A stretch of DNA of 64,000 bases, taken from an uncultured Dyadobacter sp. (GTDB lineage Bacteria > Bacteroidota > Bacteroidia > Cytophagales > Spirosomataceae). Of the stretch, positions 60,505 through 64,000 are shown in pieces. Numbering within the stretch: the stretch's first letter is position 1; the number at the start of each line of letters is the position of its first letter. The notes beneath the pieces were generated by a model that saw only the letters and a list, made by a program, of their open reading frames with translations, was not told the origin of the DNA and searched no databases. The position numbers and the translations under genes were made by a program. The stretch lies in contig NZ_CAMLSE010000037.1 in the NCBI RefSeq assembly GCF_946482605.1, positions 13,017-77,016 of the forward strand. Direction: 5' to 3'.

Positions 60505-60598
60505 GATAAAAGCTGACCCGTTTTTTTACCGGATCAGTGTATTAAAGTCCGGATGGTCGCCTGCTATACTGTTTAGGATAATGCGCACGACAGCCTGG

Positions 60599-61162
60599 TT
60601 AAGCGTCCGGGATTTGAAGTACCGAAGGAAATGGAGGAAAAAATGCGTCCGTCGCAATTGCCGGGAGTAAGTGTTCCTTTCCAAACCACTGGTCGATGCG
60701 GATCTTGGCGACGTGGATCGGTTTGCTTTGTGCGGATGTAAATGCCTCGTAATGTTCTTTGGGGATATGCCCGAAAAACCGGTCGAAGAAGCCGCTCATG
60801 GCTTGCATTCTCTCTTCTTCACTTGTTATAATACGAATCTTGCCATAGATGATCACGCTTTGGTACTCGCAGCCGAAGTCGACAGCTCTGGACGCGGTAT
60901 ATAACCTGCCGTATTTGTAAACTGAGACGCTTACTTTCTTCCCGTCTGTAATTTCCTCACCTGCGTAGCCATGTTTGGAAAAATGAAAGACAATGTCGTT
61001 ATGCTCTGCATCAAAGTGGTAAAACGCGACATGGACCAAGGGGTAGCCGTCTTTTTCGATGGCAATGGAGCAGGATACCGCATTGTCGAGGATTTCGTGA
61101 AGAAATGTGACCTCGGACTCCTGCCGGTCTTTTCTCCGGACGCTTTGCGGATAATCTTTCAT
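60599..61162 (-). CDS. pyridoxamine 5'-phosphate oxidase-like flavin-binding protein
   Basis: 187 aa. It has the split-barrel pattern of PNPOx-like proteins: C-S-I-A-I-E-K-D-G-Y-P-L-V-H-V near residue 32, H-F-D-A-E-H-N-D-I-V-F-H near 49, G-K-K-V-S-V-S-V near 75 and S-V-I-I-Y-G-K-I-R-I near 102. Such proteins bind FMN, F420 or heme and include nitroimidazole-resistance (Nim-like) proteins. The exact cofactor is not readable from sequence. It appears to stand alone. Confidence 0.82.
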   Translation of the reverse strand: MKDYPQSVRRKDRQESEVTFLHEILDNAVSCSIAIEKDGYPLVHVAFYHFDAEHNDIVFHFSKHGYAGEEITDGKKVSVSVYKYGRLYTASRAVDFGCEYQSVIIYGKIRIITSEEERMQAMSGFFDRFFGHIPKEHYEAFTSAQSKPIHVAKIRIDQWFGKEHLLPAIATDAFFPPFPSVLQIPDA

Positions 61163-61220
61163 GGCTTGAATGGTGTTCTACTGCTTAAACTGAAACGGAA
61201 GTCTAAAGTTCAGAGCACTT

Positions 61221-61520
61221 TCAAGTAACGACTAGTTCCAGCTTTTTTCCCAGGCCAACTTCCAAAAGCCGGTATAATGTGGATAATTGAATATCAGACT
61301 GGCCGTTTTCTATTCTGGAAATAAAACTTTTCTTTGCCCCGATCCGGCCGGCGAGCTGTTCTTGGGTCAGTTTTGCGAGTCTTCTTTCCTCTCGAATGAT
61401 TTCACCGATTAAAAATGCTTTCGCCTTTATCTCAAATTCAACACGAGAGGCAGTACCTGGCTCGCCATAGCGATCAGTGAAATGCTCCTCAACCGTTGTA
61501 ATATCTTTGTTCTCACCCAT
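61221..61520 (-). CDS. XRE-family antitoxin (HigA-like)
   Basis: 99 aa from ATG 61520, 2 bp after the toxin stop; a TTG at 61529 would add three residues. The helix-turn-helix is about residues 45-95 (L-T-Q-E-Q-L-A-G-R-I-G, S-F-I-S-R-I-E-N-G-Q-S-D-I-Q-L-S-T-L), preceded by an acidic N-terminal region that would bind the toxin. As the second gene of the pair it should neutralise the toxin and repress the operon. Confidence 0.88.
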   Translation of the reverse strand: MGENKDITTVEEHFTDRYGEPGTASRVEFEIKAKAFLIGEIIREERRLAKLTQEQLAGRIGAKKSFISRIENGQSDIQLSTLYRLLEVGLGKKLELVVT

Positions 61521-61522
61521 GA

Positions 61523-61861
61523 TCAGCAATTGTTGAAGTATTCAGCCATAAGTTTTACTGCAATGGCAATTTCTTTGGACGGCGTTTTTTGCGTTTTCTT
61601 TTGAAAACCATTGAACAGAACAACGATTTTCTCCTTATCAAAACAGCAGAATATTCTGAATATGTTATTTCCTGCTTCAATGCGTAGCTCGTAGAGACCT
61701 TTCTGGCCTTCAATATGTTTCAAAAATTTTTCCGGAATACGCTCTATATGAGTTAATAGGAATAGAACATAGTCAACTTTGCTTTTAGCGACAGGAGATA
61801 AACCTTCGAAGAAGTTTTTGAAATAATGCTTATAAAAAATTACTTCTCTGACTTTCTCCAT
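61523..61861 (-). CDS. RelE/HigB-family toxin
   Basis: 112 aa. It fits the phage-derived Gp49-like/HigB group: F-F-E-G-L-S-P-V-A-K-S-K-V near residue 17, the core L-Y-E-L-R-I-E-A-G-N-N-I-F-R-I-F near 56, and V-V-L-F-N-G-F-Q-K-K-T-Q-K-T-P near 79. These are ribosome-dependent mRNA interferases. Toxin-first order with the antitoxin directly behind is the HigBA arrangement. A terminator lies between this gene and the upstream SRPBCC gene, so it must have its own promoter within about 60 bp (no clear box seen). Confidence 0.87.
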   Translation of the reverse strand: MEKVREVIFYKHYFKNFFEGLSPVAKSKVDYVLFLLTHIERIPEKFLKHIEGQKGLYELRIEAGNNIFRIFCCFDKEKIVVLFNGFQKKTQKTPSKEIAIAVKLMAEYFNNC

Positions 61862-61898
61862 AATATAGTGGTACGTGAAGTTAACTTAAAATGGAACA

Positions 61899-61928
61899 AA
61901 AGGCAACCGGTTAGTACCAGTTGCCTTT
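61899..61928 (-). terminator. terminator of the ArsR-SRPBCC operon
   Basis: AAAGGCAAC (61899-61907) pairs with GTTGCCTTT (61920-61928), with an inner GGT/ACC pair and TAGT loop. On the minus strand it comes 25 bp after the SRPBCC stop. Confidence 0.8.
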
Positions 61929-61953
61929 CACTCGCTGTAATAATCCTGCAATA

Positions 61954-62454
61954 CTATACAGCGACTTTTTCCAATATGCCGTCAAGCCGTGCGTAGGAAT
62001 CCACTACGCCGCGTTCCATTCCTGACTGTACCATGCCGTCACGGTCGGCGACCGACTGAAATACGGACTGGACTGTAAGACGAGTCCGGCCGCCGGGCAG
62101 ATCTTCAAAGCGGGATGTTTCCAGTACCACGTGGCCTTTTTCGGGCAAACCTTCAAATTCGAAGGTCTGGATGATACGCTCCGGCGCGGTGTGCTCATGG
62201 CACACGCCGTGGAACGCAAATTCCATAGGACTGCCTGGAATCGTGCTGATGAAGCGATAGGAACCGCCGGCATGCGGCTCGAATTTTTCATAGCGGATGG
62301 TCATATCATTTGGTCCGCCTGCCCATTGCGTGAGTAAATCTTCCTCACTGAATGCTCGGAAGACTATCTCGCGCGGCGCTTCGAATTCGCGGATAATGAA
62401 AAGCTCCTGTTTGCCTTGTTCTGCAATGATTTTGGTTTCATTTGTTGTTGCCAT
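61954..62454 (-). CDS. SRPBCC (AHSA1-like) ligand-binding protein
   Basis: 166 aa. AHSA1/START-type pattern: I-R-E-F-E-A-P-R-E-I-V-F-R-A-F near residue 22, L-T-Q-W-A-G-G near 42, Y-E-K-F-E-P-H-A-G-G-S-Y-R-F near 55, F-H-G-V-C-H-E near 80 and a C-terminal G-V-V-D-S-Y-A-R-L-D helix that covers the cavity. Proteins like this bind a hydrophobic ligand that is usually unknown. Its ATG lies 17 bp inside the ArsR gene end, so the two are coupled and controlled together. Confidence 0.88.
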   Translation of the reverse strand: MATTNETKIIAEQGKQELFIIREFEAPREIVFRAFSEEDLLTQWAGGPNDMTIRYEKFEPHAGGSYRFISTIPGSPMEFAFHGVCHEHTAPERIIQTFEFEGLPEKGHVVLETSRFEDLPGGRTRLTVQSVFQSVADRDGMVQSGMERGVVDSYARLDGILEKVAV

Positions 62455-62770
62455 GATGTTCGTTTTTTAAAGTGTTGATAATGTTGTCTAATTTCTCAAA
62501 CCGGCCTTCCCACATTTTGCGGAACGGGTCGATCCAGTCGGCCACTTCCGCCAGCTTTTTCGGCTGCACCGTGTAATAGCGTTCACGTCCCTGCGGATTA
62601 ATGTCCAGCAGGCCGCATTCGAGCAGGATCTGGATATGCTTCGAAATGGCCTGGCGGCTAACGCCAAAGGATTCGGCTACCGCATTGGGCGTCATCGGGT
62701 TCTTTGCGATCAGACCAATAATGTCCCTTCTCGTCGGGTCGGCAATGGCCTGAAAAACATCTCGTCTCAT
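62438..62770 (-). CDS. ArsR-family transcriptional repressor
   Basis: 110 aa from ATG 62770. The upstream extension of the frame runs through the promoter and operator and must be untranslated. A winged helix is visible: F-Q-A-I-A-D-P-T-R-R-D-I-I-G-L near residue 5, N-A-V-A-E-S-F-G-V-S-R-Q-A-I-S-K-H-I-Q-I-L near 30 and the wing G-R-E-R-Y-Y-T near 65. No metal-binding Cys pair is present, so it fits the group coupled to SRPBCC proteins rather than arsenic sensors. It should repress its own operon through the inverted repeat at 62781-62838. Confidence 0.9.
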   Translation of the reverse strand: MRRDVFQAIADPTRRDIIGLIAKNPMTPNAVAESFGVSRQAISKHIQILLECGLLDINPQGRERYYTVQPKKLAEVADWIDPFRKMWEGRFEKLDNIINTLKNEHHGNNK

Positions 62771-62780
62771 TTCATTCTGA

Positions 62781-62838
62781 TTAATTGCGCAATCGATCGA
62801 TTGCAAATATAAATGCAATTAATCGGTTGCGCAATTAA
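62781..62838 (-). promoter_or_regulatory. ArsR operator: 17-bp inverted repeat around the promoter
   Basis: TTAATTGCGCAATCGAT (62781-62797) and, inverted, ATCGGTTGCGCAATTAA (62822-62838) pair at 16 of 17 positions. Their midpoint (about 62809) falls in the -7 box of the ArsR promoter. Each arm itself contains TTGCGCAA. Confidence 0.82.
62804..62834 (-). promoter_or_regulatory. promoter of the ArsR-SRPBCC operon
   Basis: On the minus strand TTG (62834-62832), a 20-bp spacer and TATATTTG (62811-62804) match the TTG/TAnnTTTG consensus. The start codon is 34 bp downstream. Confidence 0.8.
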
Positions 62839-62852
62839 ACGTCGAAATTTTT

Positions 62853-63194
62853 TCAGATCTCGAAATGTGTTGCCAGTAAAGTATCGATTTTGGTAGTAAG
62901 GATCTCGATGAGCTCGTCGTCCATAAACTCATATTCGTCCGGAATATCCAGCACGTGGACGGGTGGTAAATCCAGGTGACTGTACAACTTCCGGATCTTG
63001 GACTTATGGTCTCTTTCCATTACCAGTGTAATGTCAGCCCAATTCAGATCGCCCTCAGAAATCTTCCGATTACTCTGAGGGCTCAATCCGGCCGAGCGAA
63101 TACTGAAACGCGGGTCGTTTTTGAAGATATGTTCGGCCGTGCGGCTGCGGCGTTTGTTCTTGCCGCAGATGACGAGCAGGTTGGGACGATGCAT
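62853..63194 (-). CDS. small low-molecular-weight protein tyrosine phosphatase-like protein
   Basis: 113 aa from ATG 63194 (an adjacent ATG at 63197 is equivalent). The phosphatase loop C-X5-R-S is present: Cys10 to Arg16 in C-G-K-N-K-R-R-S, followed by T-A-E. Further motifs: R-S-A-G-L-S-P near residue 32, W-A-D-I-T-L-V-M-E near 51, and D-I-P-D-E-Y near 84 in place of the D-P-Y acid loop of classical enzymes. The protein is about 40 residues shorter than the usual LMW-PTP, matching a compact subfamily. Activity is likely but unproven. It is divergent from nothing and stands singly between minus-strand genes. Confidence 0.82.
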   Translation of the reverse strand: MHRPNLLVICGKNKRRSRTAEHIFKNDPRFSIRSAGLSPQSNRKISEGDLNWADITLVMERDHKSKIRKLYSHLDLPPVHVLDIPDEYEFMDDELIEILTTKIDTLLATHFEI

Positions 63195-63289
63195 CATGTG
63201 AATGGCCTAATCAGCGTCCAAAGCATCGGATCCATCTGCTTCGGGATACGCGACTGGAACATTTTTCGTCAGTGTAAATGTAAATCCGC

Positions 63290-64000
63290 TTATTGTTTCG
63301 TCAGCATGATCTTCGCCCCGCCCTTCCGGATCGATTCATAAATGGCATCGACGACGATCATGTCCTTCAATCCTTCTTCGCCGGTTACATTAGGATCGGG
63401 CTTGTTATTGAGGATGATATCGGCGATACCGTCCATTTGCAGTGTCTGGTGCGTAACCACGGGTTGATTCATCGGCCCGAGATGCGTGCGGCCTTTGATA
63501 GGGCCGTAGCCGAATGCCGGGCTTAATTCTGCGAAACCTTTTTCACCGATTACGTACAATCTTTCGTAATTGTTGAAGGCGTAAGTCGTGCCGCAGCTGG
63601 CTACAATCCCGCTTGGGAAGCCAAGTTGAAACATCACTGTCTCGTCCACTTCCTTGAATTTGACCGGATCGGTCTTTGTTTCCTGGGCCGTAACCCAGAT
63701 CGGTTCTTCGCCGGTTGCATAGCGTGCACCATTCAATGCATAGATTCCCACATCCATGATTGCCCCGCCACCGGCCAGGGCCTTTTTGAGGCGCCATTGA
63801 TTGGGGTCTCCGGATTTGAAGCCCATGTAATTGTTCACATGCATGATCTTGCCCAGCTCACCGGCCTCCCGCATGCGTATGAGCTCCCGCGTGTGCGGTT
63901 CGAAATGCATCCGGTAACCTATGAAGAATTTCACACCGGCTTTTTTGCAGGCAGCGATCATTTCACGGGTCTGCTTGGCATTGTCGGCCACGGGCTTTTC
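63290..64000 (-). CDS. Gfo/Idh/MocA-family oxidoreductase (N-terminus outside the window)
   Basis: 236 codons are visible; the frame runs off the right edge. The first residues read on the minus strand are E-K-P-V-A-D, the catalytic-lysine motif, so the NAD(P)-binding half (about 90-130 residues) lies beyond base 64000. The visible substrate domain has G-Y-R-M-H-F-E-P near residue 29, W-R-L-K-K-A-L-A-G-G-G-A-I-M-D-V-G-I-Y near 72 (the conserved Asp-x-Gly-x-Tyr) and a long beta-sheet region. It resembles glucose-fructose or xylose oxidoreductases. No Tat signal can be judged. Confidence 0.88.
   Translation of the reverse strand, partial: EKPVADNAKQTREMIAACKKAGVKFFIGYRMHFEPHTRELIRMREAGELGKIMHVNNYMGFKSGDPNQWRLKKALAGGGAIMDVGIYALNGARYATGEEPIWVTAQETKTDPVKFKEVDETVMFQLGFPSGIVASCGTTYAFNNYERLYVIGEKGFAELSPAFGYGPIKGRTHLGPMNQPVVTHQTLQMDGIADIILNNKPDPNVTGEEGLKDMIVVDAIYESIRKGGAKIMLTKQ

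Noticed and set aside
61521..61529. TTG start for the XRE antitoxin overlapping the toxin
   Set aside because: An ATG three codons later at 61520 sits right after the toxin stop and is more likely.
62771..62818. Longer N-terminus for the ArsR repressor
   Set aside because: The stretch contains one operator arm and the region just past the -7 box, so it is untranslated.
1..64000. tRNA, rRNA, prophage or intact insertion sequence
   Set aside because: Looked for in the gaps between genes; no cloverleaf, rRNA core sequence, transposase or phage structural gene was recognised.

Overview
The window looks like a chromosomal segment of a Bacteroidota bacterium, most likely Cytophagales and Dyadobacter/Spirosomaceae-like. 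This is inferred from two SusC/SusD pairs, a Bacteroidetes-type ECF sigma/FecR module, a TonB receptor with a DUF4249 partner, lipocalin-like and VCBS/ASPIC lipoproteins, and promoters of the TTG...TAnnTTTG type. No rRNA, tRNA, CRISPR array, prophage or intact insertion sequence was seen. Genes are cut at both ends: a golvesin-like C-terminal domain at the left and a Gfo/Idh/MocA oxidoreductase at the right.

Layout. 1-6.5 kb: redox and sugar-acid genes, namely two probable FAD oxidoreductases, a lipocalin-like lipoprotein, an MFS transporter, and a probable membrane dehydrogenase made of a gluconate-2-dehydrogenase subunit-3-like protein and a GMC flavoprotein with a C-X5-C-X3-C iron-sulfur motif. 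6.6-13.4 kb: ECF sigma, FecR anti-sigma, STN-domain SusC and SusD, ended by a strong terminator. 13.5-20.8 kb, minus strand: TPR/LuxR-type regulator, TonB receptor, beta-helix-like lipoprotein and beta-propeller phytase, a likely phytate-use locus. 20.9-25.2 kb, minus: xylose isomerase, a PpiD/SurA-like peptidyl-prolyl isomerase and a small membrane protein. 25.4-35 kb: mostly housekeeping genes (SCP2 protein, Gfo/Idh/MocA enzyme, pdxJ, YqeY, CvpA, rlmN, PiT phosphate transporter, nadA, nadB). 35-46.8 kb: SusC, SusD and a giant VCBS/ASPIC lipoprotein flanked on both sides by vanadium-haloperoxidase-like lipoproteins. 46.8-48.8 kb, minus: MBL hydrolase, an orphan antitoxin, a decayed PIN toxin and a patatin. 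48.9-55.8 kb: GH92 glycosidase, a DAO-type oxidoreductase, an esterase, a threonine-aldolase-like enzyme and small conserved proteins. 56-64 kb, minus: TonB receptor plus DUF4249, SMP-30 lactonase, PNPOx-like protein, a HigBA-like toxin-antitoxin pair, an ArsR/SRPBCC pair with a clear operator, a small LMW-PTP-like protein and the cut Gfo/Idh/MocA gene.

Intergenic DNA is unusually structured. It holds a nested inverted repeat (27229-27400), a REP-like palindrome (14692-14782), opposed short-repeat arrays around a hairpin (28158-28597), a polypurine/polypyrimidine pair (4673-4755) and an AAAGCC hexamer array ahead of a TonB receptor.

The best candidates for an under-described system are the SusCD/VCBS/double-haloperoxidase cluster and the phytase locus with its unassigned beta-helix lipoprotein. 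All family names come from recognising motifs by eye; no database search was run.
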